NCBI GenBank assembly: GCA_022592435.1 | Contig: JABYQS010000086.1 | Span: 62,001-126,000 of the forward strand | Direction: 5' to 3' | Length of the DNA: 64,000 nt | Source: Cerioporus squamosus | Taxonomy: Eukaryota > Basidiomycota > Agaricomycetes > Polyporales > Polyporaceae | Part shown: positions 24,045 through 35,279 of the stretch, in pieces | How positions within the stretch are numbered: position 1 is the first letter of the stretch | How the letters are laid out: each line of letters begins with the position of its first letter | Notes under the pieces: model-generated | What the model was told of the DNA's origin: nothing | What the model saw: the letters and a program-made list of their open reading frames with translations, nothing else | Databases searched by the model: none | Position numbers and translations under genes: made by a program

Positions 24045-24601
24045 CCAAGTGGGGCTATGTACATTGTGGAGCATATCATGTCATCTGCGGAGGAGTCTTC
24101 AAACTAAGACTACTCACCTTGTCTGGCTGAGCATCTTTCCTTGGAAGTGATGGGCGACTACTGGGTGCCCAACCACAGTGCAGGCTAGGTTCCCAGTCGA
24201 GTTCTTTGGTCCCACGCGAATTGTCGGAGTCTTCAAGCCATGTGAGAAGTGAAGCTAAGTCGCAAGCACGTACATTGCACTGAGCAACCTTGGGGCGTGA
24301 AGTGGTGCAGAGCGCAATGAAACCCAATATTCAAACCTACACACGATTAAACTCCAATGTGTCTGAAGTACTCCAGCAGCAATTCCCATTGCTGCGATAA
24401 CGGGGATCAGTCGTAAGATGCTTCCTCACTGAAGAGTAGGAAAGCCACGTACCGCCATAACCGATCTGCGCCATCTGAATAACAAAGCGAGCTGCACTAC
24501 AAGCACCATCCCCAAGCACAAGAATATTACCGGTCACCGACCACTTGCGCAGCCTGCCTGCGACCTCAGGTGCCCGGGCGCCCCTGCTCCAGTCCGCAGG
24601 A
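24045..24601 (-). other. Unresolved coding-like fragments
   Basis: Contains minus-strand segments with donor-like GTGAGT (after PRKDAQPDK, about 24117) and GTACGT sites, but stops break any joined model. It is possibly 5' exons of the unknown gene at 23625-24044, or a pseudogene. Confidence 0.3.
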
Positions 24602-25714
24602 TCACTCCCTAAACTCGTCCATCTGCTCCAACGCAAGAACACGTCTTCCCGCATCCTCGCTCATCTCCACCAGGAGGGTCTCCTCCTTGGTCCTTGAATT
24701 GTCGGCGGACTCCCCTTTCCAGGGACATGTCACTTCCCAGCAACGCAAAGCCCCATCGACCTCGAGACCTATCCAGCGCAATGTCTCCGAAGCCTTGGCC
24801 AACACGGGAATGCAAGCCAGAACTGGTTGCGAGGCCATACCCTCGACGGCGACATGACACAATAAGAGATGCGTGAGGGACGCACTCTTCGGGAGGTAGG
24901 TCTCGAGGGCGTTCTGTGAGCAGCATCATGGTTGAATGTTCAGTAAGGCTGACACAGATACAATCTGGGACGGAAGACGTACCAACAATAACGCAGCAGG
25001 GGTGCGATCATCGACGCTGCCTGCCCAGAAGGGATTGAAGCGCACGGTGAGACGTACGCACGACAAGACGGTTGCTTCGAATGCTGCCAAGAGCTGCGCA
25101 GGCGGCGGTCGGTTCAGGAAGCTTTTTAGGTCGATTCGCACTTCGAAGGAGTTTCGGTGCATATCCACACACAGCTCGAGCAGCATCAACATATGCGTAG
25201 TCAAAGTGTTGAAGTCGAATGGCACCGACAAGTGCGCTGCATGGCGCGCAAGGCCGAAAGCATACAGCTCCCAGATGTTTGTTGCCCATATCGCCTTCAG
25301 CGATCGCCATACCCTTGCTGGCACCTCCTGCCATTGCTGCTTGTTTGGCTCCCAAAGGGCACGTGCAACTTCCAGAGAAAAGACCATGGACTCCAACAAT
25401 TTGAGGTGGGTGACGCCAGGGAAGGTTGCTGTCAAAGGTCCAACAAAGGAGGTGTCGTCTAAGAGCAGACCTAGTCTCTTGCCAACTCCAGGGAAGGAAC
25501 CACTGCGGGCCGAGCGGAGAGAATGGGAAGGGATTCGGCTGAGCTCTACGAGTGTACGCGCCAGCGGAGTGATGACCGAGAGCACGTCCGGAACAAAGAA
25601 CATGCTTCCTGTGAGTTGCAGCTTGCGCAAAGGAAGTCGCACAAGATTGCACAGGTCTTTCTCCGTCATTTTGGGCATGACGAACAGGTTGAGCTCCTCT
25701 ATGGTGCACTCCGA
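24602..25714 (-). pseudogene. 5'-truncated paralog of the F-box-like gene
   Basis: Exons on the minus strand are 25714-24983 and 24913-24602 (GTACGT donor, CACAG acceptor). The exon starting at 25714 follows a CTAG acceptor-like site and an in-frame stop. The product aligns along its length with residues about 120-496 of the F-box-like protein at 3482-5041 (LVRLPLRKLQLTG, ITPLARTLVEL, TFPGVTHLKLLE, RVWRSLKAIWATNIWELYAFG, SLTHLLLC, AKASETLRWIGLE). The intron sits at the same place. The N-terminal part with the F-box is missing, and only about 240 bp separate it from the start of the DDE transposase gene. I infer truncation, perhaps by the transposon; a small undetected 5' exon is possible but could not supply the missing 110 or so residues. 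Confidence 0.7.
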
Positions 25715-25956
25715 CTAGACGCCACCACTCTGTCCGGGCGTCTAAATGTCACGTGTCGGTCATGTGACACGGACACGGCGTTGGGAGAACAGCACTTCCT
25801 AACCACCTCCAGGTGGGATCACGGAATGGAGCGGTGGGCAGACGGCTATTGTTGCACCAATATGTGCGCTAAATAGTTACATAATCTGAGACATTTGAAA
25901 CATCGAGCTCTCTGCGGCTGCTCGAGTCCAACCACCTTGTGCAGCTTCACGCCACT

Positions 25957-28900
25957 ATGTCTCGTCGGAAGAACCACCGCATTGCGGCAGCTGCTCATGC
26001 GCGTGAAGGCCGCGCTCGAGCACACCTGGCGCAGCGTAACCTTCCAACATCTCGACCTCAGTCTCCCATCTCCATCGATTCTTCTGACAGCGAACCACTG
26101 CCGCCTTCTGATCCCAAACCACCGCCGCTTGAGCTTGACTACCATCCTGTCGACCGCAACGAACCCGAGCCACCATCGGAGCCGTCCAACGAGTCCAGTT
26201 CCACGGCACCTATAGAGGCACCTCTCGAGCCTGGGTCTTGCACACCACCAGACGACGACATCGACGACTCTGACGACGACTCTGTATACAAACTACAGGG
26301 CAATGAGCTCCTGTCAAGCCTTGAGAAGCAAGCGAAGACCGCTTACCATGCGCTCATGTGTGTGAGGGACCATGAGACCTGGACGAAGAGCGAGCGCCGC
26401 CTCAAAGGAGTGCGCCCTGGGGCAGGTACATCGGCGAGGACAGTGCATCGGCACCAGAAGGCTGCGAGGGAGAAAGAGAACGAAGCCTTCCTAATCAGAG
26501 AATCGTAAGTCCGCATATACAGTCAATGTAATGCATATTGTCTTACCTGGGGATGAAGGCAGCAAGCCAGGGTGTTCCGGGCATTCTTCAGCACCACCAA
26601 GCAGCTGGAGACAGCGTCGGACTCGCTCACGCTGCAAGACCGGGTCGCTGCTGCAGTTGCCGCCAAACGGCATGAAAGTGACGTTCACTTCCGCCGTGAG
26701 CAGCTGCTGGGCTCGCGGTCGACTACGGGTGCCGGTGGAGGGCGGAGTGATGCGGGCGAGCGCGTCGAACCTCGGGTTGAAGCCAGGTTGCGCGACGATA
26801 TCCGGAAGGCTGTTGAAGAGGCTCGCCGTCAGTGTGACGCTGCATTCGTCCAACGCGGACGATCAGCTTTCATGACACAGGTGAACGTACCATTCACGGC
26901 TCCAGCACACGTCCGGAGTGTTGACATCCAGCGGACCATTGACGACTCGTGGCGAGCGACAGACTCCGCGTTCCTGGCTCGGAGTTCAAGGGCCTTCGAG
27001 CCTGAGTTCCCGAGTGTCGCTGCCGCTGGTACCCGGGCCGTTGCAGTCGAGCTTCGAGCTGGTGAGGCACGAAACGAGCCTGCCCTGGATGCTGAGGAGC
27101 CAGACGTGGAAGCGGACGATGAAGAAGAGGGAGATGATAGTGATTTTGAGGTGGGATACTTGTCGGATTTATCTGAAGATGCGGCAGATGTCCTCCCAGA
27201 TGGTTCCCAGGAGGACAGAGATCAGTGGGACGACGAGAGCACTGCGTGCCACTCACCTAACGAGCCCCTCGGTTGCACCCCTGCCTCCTCCAACCGCGTC
27301 AACGATCCTCCTCCCACCCAGACCCCTTCAACTGTCAAGCCGACAAGTACCACGTCCTCGCCTGCAGGAGTGGGCCAGAAGCGACCAGCGCCGCATGAAG
27401 ACTCGGACGCACCCCGCGATGGTCAGCAAACAGGGAAGAGAAGACGACATGACGTACCTTTGCACCGCGCTCGCCAGCTCGCTGCTGCAGCTGCCCGGAC
27501 TGCCCGTCAAAACGCTCTCAAAGACATCAAAAAGGTTCTGGCATCGAAGCGGGACCTCGTTGTGGGTGGGTCGAATTCCTTGCAGGCGTATCGGGCGCGT
27601 GCGGTCCAGGCGTGCTTGCATATCATGGAGCACGAGAAGAGCGGGATGATGGAGGCGTCGGTCGTTGCAGCAAGAGCGAACATGTTCGCGGCGAAGTGGG
27701 GTGCACGGCTGGTCCGGTTGTGGGTGCGGGAATGGATACGTTCTCACACTCTGCCAGAGTCCCATCGTGGGCACCATTCCAAGATCGTCTCTCTCCTCAG
27801 CGATCCCACGGTTCGGGCAGGAATAAACGCGTACCTCCGCTCGCAGAAATGGTCTCAGGATCCTGTCCGACTCAAGAAGTTCTTGCATAATGAACTCGGG
27901 TTGTCTGATGCGCAGGAGTACAGCAAGATAATCATCTCAGAGGAGATGCCACAGGGACTCAAGCACTACGTCGAGAACTCCGTCCTCCCTCGTCTGAATC
28001 TCAAGCCCGGTCGACACGGTCTCTCACTCTCGACCATGCGCCGCCTCCTCCTCAGTGAGGGGTTCACCTATTCCGAGCATCGAAAGGCAATCTATTATGA
28101 TGGTCACGAACGGCCCGACGTTGTGGCTGACCGTCAAGGACGGTTTATCCCAGCGATGCAATCCATTCGCGACCGTCTTGTTCAATACGAGGTCGGCAAT
28201 GTTTCGCATCAGCTCCCACCAAAGCACAAGGACGGTCAGCCCTGCCTGGTCCTGGTGGCGCACGACGAGATGACCGCACAAGCTCACGACGGCAAGCGTT
28301 GGAGTTGGTTGCTTAATGGGGAGTCGCCCATCAAGAAGAAAGGTCCCGGTCGTGGGCTTCATCAGAGCGATTTCATTTGCTCCACGGTCGGCTGGTTAAG
28401 TGAAGCAAGTATCACTCTCGAGTACGGCAAGAACCACGAAGGGTTCTGGAACGGCGAGCTTTTCTGCAAGCAGGTATGTCCGAACCGTGACCGCGCCGAC
28501 TCAAGCTTTGGTGCCTACTGATGTCTTCTATCTTTGCAGCTGACAGAGAAGTTCTTTCCCGCCTTCTGCAAAGCACACGGGCCTGGGTATGTCGCAGTTG
28601 TCCTTGTGGACAATTCACAGGGCCACTCGTGTTACGCCGAGGACGCTCTCCGTGTCTCGAAGATGAACTTCCGGCCTGGGGGTGCGCAAGCGCGTATGCG
28701 TGATGAATGGTATATGAAGGATGGGCAGAAGGTGACACAGGAGATGAATTTCCCACCCGACCACCCGCATCATCCCAATGAGCCAAAGGGCATGAAGGCC
28801 GTGCTAACGGAGCGCGGACTGTGGAGGAGCGGCCTGACGATGAAGTGCAAAGGCTGCTGCGATGACAATGCCACGGCATGCTGTGCAACACGCATCCTGG

Positions 28901-29341
28901 AACGTCAACCCGACTTCCTCGCGCAGAAGTCCCGGGTGGAGGAGATCATCGAGGCGGAAGGTATTGTGCCTTTGCATGCTTCATCAAAATAATTTGACTT
29001 GAATGCTCACATCTTACTCAGGACACATCTGCATCTTCCTGCCGAAGTTCCATTGCGAGATCAATTTCATCGAGTATTTCTGGGGTGCCGTCAAGAAATG
29101 GCTTCGAGAACATTGCGACTATACTTTCGAAACCCTTCGTCAGAACATGCCAAAAGCGCTTCGATCAGTGTCCGTTGAGCTCATCCGGAAGTGGGAACAT
29201 CGGGCATGGCAATTCATTGATGCATACGGGGAGGGACTTGGAGCTCGCGAGGCTCAGAAGAAGGTGAAAGAGTTCAGTTCTCGTAAGTATATGTCACACC
29301 GTCGCATCCCCGAGCAGCTTGCTCGCGCGATGGATGCATGA
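25957..29341 (+). CDS. DDE-superfamily transposase (Tc1/mariner-IS630-like catalytic core)
   Basis: Exons are 25957-26504, 26571-28473, 28540-28960 and 29022-29341 (introns 66, 66 and 61 nt), giving an uninterrupted 1,063 aa. The first half is low-complexity (Pro/Ser-rich and Asp/Glu-rich, with a basic KKR-type patch GKRRRHD likely to be an NLS). The second half holds a helical region (LLSDPTVRAGINAYLRSQKW), then HDEMTAQAHDGKRWSW, VDNSQGHSCYAEDAL and LPKFHCEINFIEYFWGAVKK. These supply a D-D-E set at about D748, D841 and E975, in the order known from DDE_3 transposases (DE..., DN..H, PxLNPIE-W). A Cys-rich patch (CKGCC..CC) lies between the second and third catalytic positions. An alternative Met six codons upstream (25939) shares the frame. 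Terminal inverted repeats were not found. Confidence 0.8.
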
Positions 29342-29355
29342 TGTCATGTATCTTA

Positions 29356-29955
29356 TGATGAAGTCTGAACCTGTGAAGGCAAGTCGCAACGACTAGCAGA
29401 CGAGTGGACAACACGAGTCCTCAGTCAGTAGAGCAAAAGACTGATAGCATAGACACAAGTACCTAGCAGACGAGTGGACAACACGAGCTACAAAGTACTT
29501 GTAAGTAAAGCATAAGTAAGCATAGGTAGGCAAGTACTTACTCCTCAGTCAGTAGAGCAAAAGACTGAGGAGACGAAGCCCAAGAGTCCCTCCTTATATA
29601 CTGTGTCTGGAGTAGCATGAGTAAGCGACAGAAAGGAGAGCATAATGCTGTCTGAGTCAGAACGAGTAGGGATGACTCAGACGATGACAAAGGATGACGA
29701 AGATACGACAAATACGAGGTCACAAGGGCATGTCTAGTACAGCACAGAGATATCTAGAAAGAACTAGAAAGGTCCGGAGCGTTGCAGAACGCACTGGAAT
29801 GGACTGGAAACAAAGAGAAGCCAGGTAACCACATGGTTTCGTACAACGTACCCTAAAAGGAAAGGAAGAAGCATAGCCTAAGATCTAATTGTAAGAGGCT
29901 GTGCCCATAGCGCCTAATGCGCAACTAATGTCCATAGTCCATAGTAAGTTCAACA
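29356..29955 (-). repeat. Copia 3' LTR (element orientation)
   Basis: A 600-bp copy of the right LTR. Differences from the right LTR include about seven substitutions and one indel of about 10 bp around 29620-29645. It contains an interleaved internal duplication: AGCAGACGAGTGGACAACAC at 29395 and 29465, and CCTCAGTCAGTAGAGCAAAA at about 29419 and 29543. Confidence 0.93.
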
Positions 29956-29964
29956 CTCCCACTC
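29956..29964 (-). other. Polypurine tract
   Basis: GAGTGGGAG on the minus strand lies directly before the 3' LTR and directly after the pol stop codon (29967-29969). This is the expected plus-strand priming site. Confidence 0.7.
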
Positions 29965-29966
29965 GT

Positions 29967-32678
29967 TCAAGACGCGGAGGTAACGAGACCCGAATTTGCC
30001 ACGAAGTACTCCATGACGTGCAGTGAAGCATTCTTGGTCAACGGATCTGCCAGATTCTCCTCACTAGGAATAGCATAGATGTCCATGTTTGGAGTCTCGG
30101 CATATTCGCGTACAAAGTGGTAGTGCGTCTCGACGTGCTTACAACGCCGGTCGACAGCTGGGTTCAACGCAAGGTGAATAGCACCATGGTTGTCGACGCA
30201 CATCGGCGTAGCCGAGCCCATGTCATCCCCTAACTCATCGCCAAACGTCCTAAGCCACATCATCTGACGAGCAGTGTCTGAAGCCGCCTTGTACTCTGCC
30301 TCAGTGGACGAGAGAGAGACGGTCCGTTGACGTCGAGATGCCCAAGACACGGCACCTCCTGCCATCAGGAAGACGAAAGCGGTCTGCGAATGCCGATCAT
30401 CGCGATCTTCTGCCCAGTCTGAATCGGAATACGCGATCAGGCCGGCATTAGATGCACCGTCATATCGTAGGCGATAATGCGATGTACCCCGGAGATACCT
30501 TAAGACATAGAGGAGTCTATCAAGGTGATCGTCGGCAGGGTTCGCACTGTACTTGCCCAGACGGTTGATGGCATACGAGATATCTGGTCGCGTCCCAAGA
30601 CAGGCATAGAGAAGACTGCCCATCAAGCTCTGGAAACGCTGACGCAACTTCGCCGGTGCTTCTGTGGTAGCAGCTTCGATAACTGCACCAGCAGGGAGAG
30701 GAGTACGCGCAGGCTTGCAGCTGGCCATCTGATAGTTCTCGAGAATGGCCTCGATGTACTCTTCCTGGTCGATGTCAAGTGTCCGTGAGAGACGATCTCG
30801 ACGTATACGAAGACCAAGGAATCGCTGAATAGGACCCAAGTCCGTCATCTTATACTGCTTGCCAAGCGCCTTCTTGACCTTGTCGATATGCCCTCGACTG
30901 TCACCCATGAGAAGTAGGTCGTCGACATAGAGGACAATGATCGTGACATGGTCTGGGTCTGAATCCCCCCCTTGTCGGCGATATACATAGACTCCGGCAT
31001 CAGAGTATGTCCAAACAAATCCCTGTCCGATGAGCGATTCGTGAATCTTCTTGTTCCATTGGCGAGAGGCTTGCTTAAGACCGTAGATGGCCTTCTTAAG
31101 CAGACAAACATAGTCCTCTTTGCCTTTCACGACCCAGCCCTCGGGTTGTTCCATGTAGACCTCCTCGTCCAAGTCCCCGTTGAGGAACGCAGTCTTAACG
31201 TCCATCGCATCGATCTCCCAGTCCTCTAGGGCAGCGTGCGCCAAGAGATACCGGATAGACTCGAATCGAGCGACAGGAGAGAAGGTTTCGTGGTAGTCCT
31301 TCCCATAGACTTGCGTAAAGCCTCGTGCAACCAGACGTGCTTTGTAGCGACCGTCTGATTTACGATCATAGACCCAGCGACATGAGACAACGGATCGGTC
31401 CTTAGGACGAGGAACCAAGACCCAAGTCTTGTTCGCCATGAGAGACTCATACTCCGAACGTTCAGCCGCAATCCAATGCTCACGATCTGGTGAAGCCATG
31501 GCGTCCTTATGATGCTCAGGAATGCCAGACTTATACCGCGAATAGAAGAGAGAGGCTAGGATTGCTTCTGCTTCACGCTGATCACCGTCCTTATCTGTAC
31601 GTGCATCTACTTGAGCGGGAGGTTCATCACCGTAGACGTTATCTCTGGTGTGACGTTCTGGCATCTTCCCCTTGTTCTCTCGAGGAGAGCGACGAGGAGG
31701 AGTGTTTCCACCCTCAGGTGGATGACGACGCCGTTGGTGACGAGGAGCTTGCGGATGAGGAGCAGGTGGTGGTTGCTCAGGCTGCTGCGGTTGCTGCGGC
31801 TCTGGAGCAGGTGGAGGAGCTGGAGCAGGGTCTGCAGGAGGAACGGGAGGAGGAACTGGAGGAGGAGCGTCATCTGAATCGTCGTCGAGACGATCAGGAA
31901 CAGGAAGGTCAGCATCACCGTCGGAAGGTTCCTCAGGTGGCTGGTAATCAGGGAACGGACTGTCGTCGGGGGTAGCTCGACGAGTGCCGGTGTCCGCACG
32001 TGCAGGAAATACGGTCTCATCGAAGATCACATCGCGAGATACTTCGACTTGACGGGTGGTCGGGTTCCATAGGCGATACCCCTTTGAACCCGGCTCATAG
32101 CCCACAAACGTCCTCTCGACGGCCTTCTGGTCGAGCTTCCCTTGACGTTTGTCTTTCTGCACGTGTACGTAGGCTTTGCACCCAAACACCCGGAAGTAGG
32201 AGACATCCGGCTTACTGCCGGTCCAGATGGTGATGGGGCACTCCCACTTAAGTCGTCTCATCGGCTGACGGTTATAGATGTGAACGGCAGCATCAAGAGC
32301 GAGCTTCCAGAATCCATGAGAAAGGCCAGCAAAGTGGAGCATGCATAGAGCCTTCTCAGAGATCGTACGGATGAAGCGTTCAGCTCGTCCATTCTGCTGA
32401 GACGTTCCTGGCATCGTCTTATCGTGCTCAATCCCAAATTCACGAAGCATGGCTTGGAACGAGTCGGACATGTACTCCCCCCCTCGATCGGATCGTACTT
32501 TCTTGATCTTGTGCTCCGTCTGGTTCTCAGCCCAAGACTTGAACTGTCTGAAGGCTTCCTCCTGATCAGACTTCCGCTTGAGAGCATAAACGGCAGCCAG
32601 ACCGGAGCAGTCATCGACGAAGACACAGAAGTAGTTGAAGCCACCGATCGATGTGCCAAGAGGTCCTGCAATGTCCAT
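29967..32678 (-). CDS. Copia pol: integrase core, reverse transcriptase, RNase H
   Basis: A 903-aa open frame. It starts within the integrase (MDIAGPLGTSIGG), with catalytic D in FVDDCSG, D in VRSDRGGEY and E in NGRAERFIR. After an acidic/Pro-rich linker comes the Copia reverse transcriptase (KARLVARGFTQ, MDVKTAFLNGDLDEEVYMEQ, GLKQASRQWN, active site LYVDDLLL), then RNase H (AYSDSDWAED, SSTEAEYKA, ending near DPLTKNASLH). No stop interrupts it. It is displaced by one base relative to the upstream gag-protease frame, so the intact element probably had one long polyprotein. Confidence 0.93.
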   Translation of the reverse strand: MDIAGPLGTSIGGFNYFCVFVDDCSGLAAVYALKRKSDQEEAFRQFKSWAENQTEHKIKKVRSDRGGEYMSDSFQAMLREFGIEHDKTMPGTSQQNGRAERFIRTISEKALCMLHFAGLSHGFWKLALDAAVHIYNRQPMRRLKWECPITIWTGSKPDVSYFRVFGCKAYVHVQKDKRQGKLDQKAVERTFVGYEPGSKGYRLWNPTTRQVEVSRDVIFDETVFPARADTGTRRATPDDSPFPDYQPPEEPSDGDADLPVPDRLDDDSDDAPPPVPPPVPPADPAPAPPPAPEPQQPQQPEQPPPAPHPQAPRHQRRRHPPEGGNTPPRRSPRENKGKMPERHTRDNVYGDEPPAQVDARTDKDGDQREAEAILASLFYSRYKSGIPEHHKDAMASPDREHWIAAERSEYESLMANKTWVLVPRPKDRSVVSCRWVYDRKSDGRYKARLVARGFTQVYGKDYHETFSPVARFESIRYLLAHAALEDWEIDAMDVKTAFLNGDLDEEVYMEQPEGWVVKGKEDYVCLLKKAIYGLKQASRQWNKKIHESLIGQGFVWTYSDAGVYVYRRQGGDSDPDHVTIIVLYVDDLLLMGDSRGHIDKVKKALGKQYKMTDLGPIQRFLGLRIRRDRLSRTLDIDQEEYIEAILENYQMASCKPARTPLPAGAVIEAATTEAPAKLRQRFQSLMGSLLYACLGTRPDISYAINRLGKYSANPADDHLDRLLYVLRYLRGTSHYRLRYDGASNAGLIAYSDSDWAEDRDDRHSQTAFVFLMAGGAVSWASRRQRTVSLSSTEAEYKAASDTARQMMWLRTFGDELGDDMGSATPMCVDNHGAIHLALNPAVDRRCKHVETHYHFVREYAETPNMDIYAIPSEENLADPLTKNASLHVMEYFVANSGLVTSAS

Positions 32679-34774
32679 GTGACGAGAGCGAGAACGACTG
32701 TAGCACGCTTCTCAGAAGGAGGGAAGGGACGACGAGTCATCTTGCCCTTCGCACAACCTTCGCAGGGTTTGTCAGAGGGAGGACCAATGCCGTCCATGCC
32801 AGTGGTCGCATCAGGCAGACGCTTGACAGCTTCTTTGCCTGGATGACCCCATCGACGATGCACTAAGTCATGGTCGAGGACACGGGATGCAGCATCAAGA
32901 TCGCCAGAATTCTTCTTCCCTTCGACGATGAGAGGGAAGAGATAGAGATTGATCATAGGGATATAGGTACCTTGAAGGACCTTTCGACCCTTGATCTCAA
33001 CCGTCGAGCCGGAAGTGACTCGGCCCTTAGGCCTTGAGTCGAAGATGCTCATAAGTCCATCACCTTGATAGATGAACGAACCCTTGCGCTCAATCATCCC
33101 AGTGGAGAAGAGTCGTTGCTCGCCCGCTGCAGGGATATAGCAGACGTCATTGAGAGTGACTTTGACTCGCTCTCCATCCACCAGGGAGTATCCCACAATT
33201 GTACCTTCACCGAGACAGGCAATCTGACCCGCTTGACCATCCTGAGCAGTCCTGAAGTACTTAGGTTGCGCGTACTCACGATAGTCGGTGAAGTCAGACA
33301 TGATTCCGGTGACATGTGACGATGCACCAGAATCCATGAGCCAGATTGTCTCGACGCGTCCCTCAGCAGCATCAGCTGCGCTGTAGAAAGAAACGGAGAG
33401 CTCGTTCGCGATGTTCGCTACAGGTACAAGAGAGGAGATAGTAGAGATAGTATGCGCATGGTTATGTCCGTTCGAATTCCCATTGCCTTTGCCAGCCTCG
33501 TTACCACCCTTGCCAGAGTCCTTGCTCTTCTTCTTGTTCCGCGGATTCTTCTCCGGGAACTTCTTGTAGCAGTTAGAAGAGTCATGGTTGTCCTTGCCGC
33601 AGTGGGTGCAAGGAGGTCTAGGTCTCGGCTTCGGCTTCGAGATCTTGTGCGCCTGACCAATCGACGTCCCACGCAAGGAGTCCTCAAGCTTGAGCTTGGG
33701 CTTGACCGTCTCGAGGGTTAGGTCAGACTCCTTGGTAGTGTGTAGGATGGTGGAGATCGCCGGTCGGTACGAGTCAGGCATCTTCGAGAAGAGCCAGAAG
33801 ACCTTGATGTGGTTGGCGAGGGTGTTCGTGCTATTGGCCGTTAACTCATCCAGGAGCCCAATGAAGGTCTGCACCTGGTCGACGATTGACTTGCTCTCGT
33901 CAAACCGAGGGTAGTTGAGAAGATGTTCGAACCGGGAGAAGGAGTACCCGTTGTCCGACTTCTCGTACGTAGCCTTCAAGGCGTCCCAGATCTCCTTAGC
34001 GGTCTTCTTCCCTTCGAAGCACTTGGACACCTCAGCACTAGTCTTGTACATGAGGATACCTTGCGCCCGATTGTCCGTCTTTCCCCAGGCCTTCACTTCT
34101 TCGGCATTTCTGCCATCAGTAGCTGGAGTAGGACGTGCAACACTCCCACTGACGACATCCCAAGCATCAATCATCATCAGATAACTCTTCATCTGACGAG
34201 CCCACTCCTTGTAGCCTTCCTGACCTCTGAGTTGAGGCAGGGTCTTCTCGAGACCGGCTTCCGACATCGCAAAGAGATACGAGTAGTCAGTCGGTTCTGG
34301 TGTGTTATCGAGAAGAGGTGGTAGTGCAGGAAGTGTTACGACAGGAGTTGGTGGAGCGGATGGGATCGGTGTAGGATAGGGAGTGTCTGAAGGTGCAGGG
34401 AGAGGAATAGAATCTGGAGACGGAGATGGGAGAGTGACAGGAAGAACTTCAGGAGATGGAAGAACTTCTTCGACCGGTAGAACAGGAGATTGAGCAGGAG
34501 GGAGTTGTGGTAATGGTAGATGATCGTCTTCTTCAGACTGATCTTCTGATCCTGAGGTAAGAGGACGACAGTCTTGGCCAGAAGCAGGTTCGATGTAGCG
34601 ACGACGAGGGTATGCACAGTTGTCAGGTTTGGCAACCTCGTTGAACCGGTTAGGACACGGTTGGTCGTCGCAGTCTTGAAAGAGACGTTCGTCTTCTAGC
34701 CAGCAGACGTCTCGAGTGTCAGTTGTGTCGTATCGGTGGAAGAGATTTCTACAGTTGAAGTCTGTAGAGGCCAC
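32679..34774 (-). CDS. Copia gag, protease and integrase zinc-binding region
   Basis: The frame is open from 34774 down to the frameshift. The first clear in-frame ATG before recognisable Gag is at 34267 (MSEAGLEKT); upstream sequence is Pro-rich and open but without a certain start. Gag includes the UBN2-like region (YKEWARQMKSYL, AKEIWDALKATYE) and a CCHC zinc knuckle (CTHCGKDNHDSSNC). Protease is marked by WLMDSGASSHVTG. The integrase HHCC domain follows (HRRWGHPGKEA, CEGCAKGK). At about 32679-32683 one base appears missing relative to the expected LV-H-MDIAGP junction, shifting into the pol frame. Confidence 0.9.
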
Positions 34775-35279
34775 CGTGTCGATGCGAAAGGTTCAGAAAG
34801 TGCGATGATTTGAAGATAGCCACGTGCGATGGCAACGAGAGATGGACACCTGTTCAGGTGAACCTCAAACACCAGCAAGCCGAGTATGCCAATGCCGAGG
34901 GTAGAAGTTGCCAACTGTGCCCAGAAAGAACTAGGTACGTATCGTACTGAAAAGTGGTATTGTAAGGAGGGTCCAAACGGTTGTCCTCCGGTCCTAAGGT
35001 GCTAACCACCCCAGATACAACAGCTGGCGGATGCAAGTGCACGGCCTGGCTGAGGGATGCCTGAAATCCTGTACGCCTCGAGAGCGCCAAAGGATGTACA
35101 ACAGTAGATACGATGACTAGCTAATAAAAGCACTCAGGGCTGCGTCACGAGCGCAGAAATGTCCCCCTGGTAGCAGTGTCGGCGGGCACAGTCAAGATCT
35201 AGGGAGTTAGTGGAGGAATGCACGGGCAGGAGTCGTCGAAGAAAGGGTGCGCGCAGAGTGACGACTAGCAACGGTCAGA
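34775..35279 (-). other. Copia untranslated leader
   Basis: Internal region between the priming site and the open gag frame, about 500 nt. No gene is seen here; it may contain the true Gag start through an intron or packaging signals. Confidence 0.45.

Noticed and set aside
25715..29355. Terminal inverted repeats for the DDE element
   Set aside because: No convincing inverted match between the upstream flank and the sequence after the stop; the right end may have been removed or displaced by the Copia insertion.
29356..29955. CRISPR-like array
   Set aside because: The repeated words inside the LTR occur only twice each, are interleaved and are copied in the other LTR; the host is a eukaryote.
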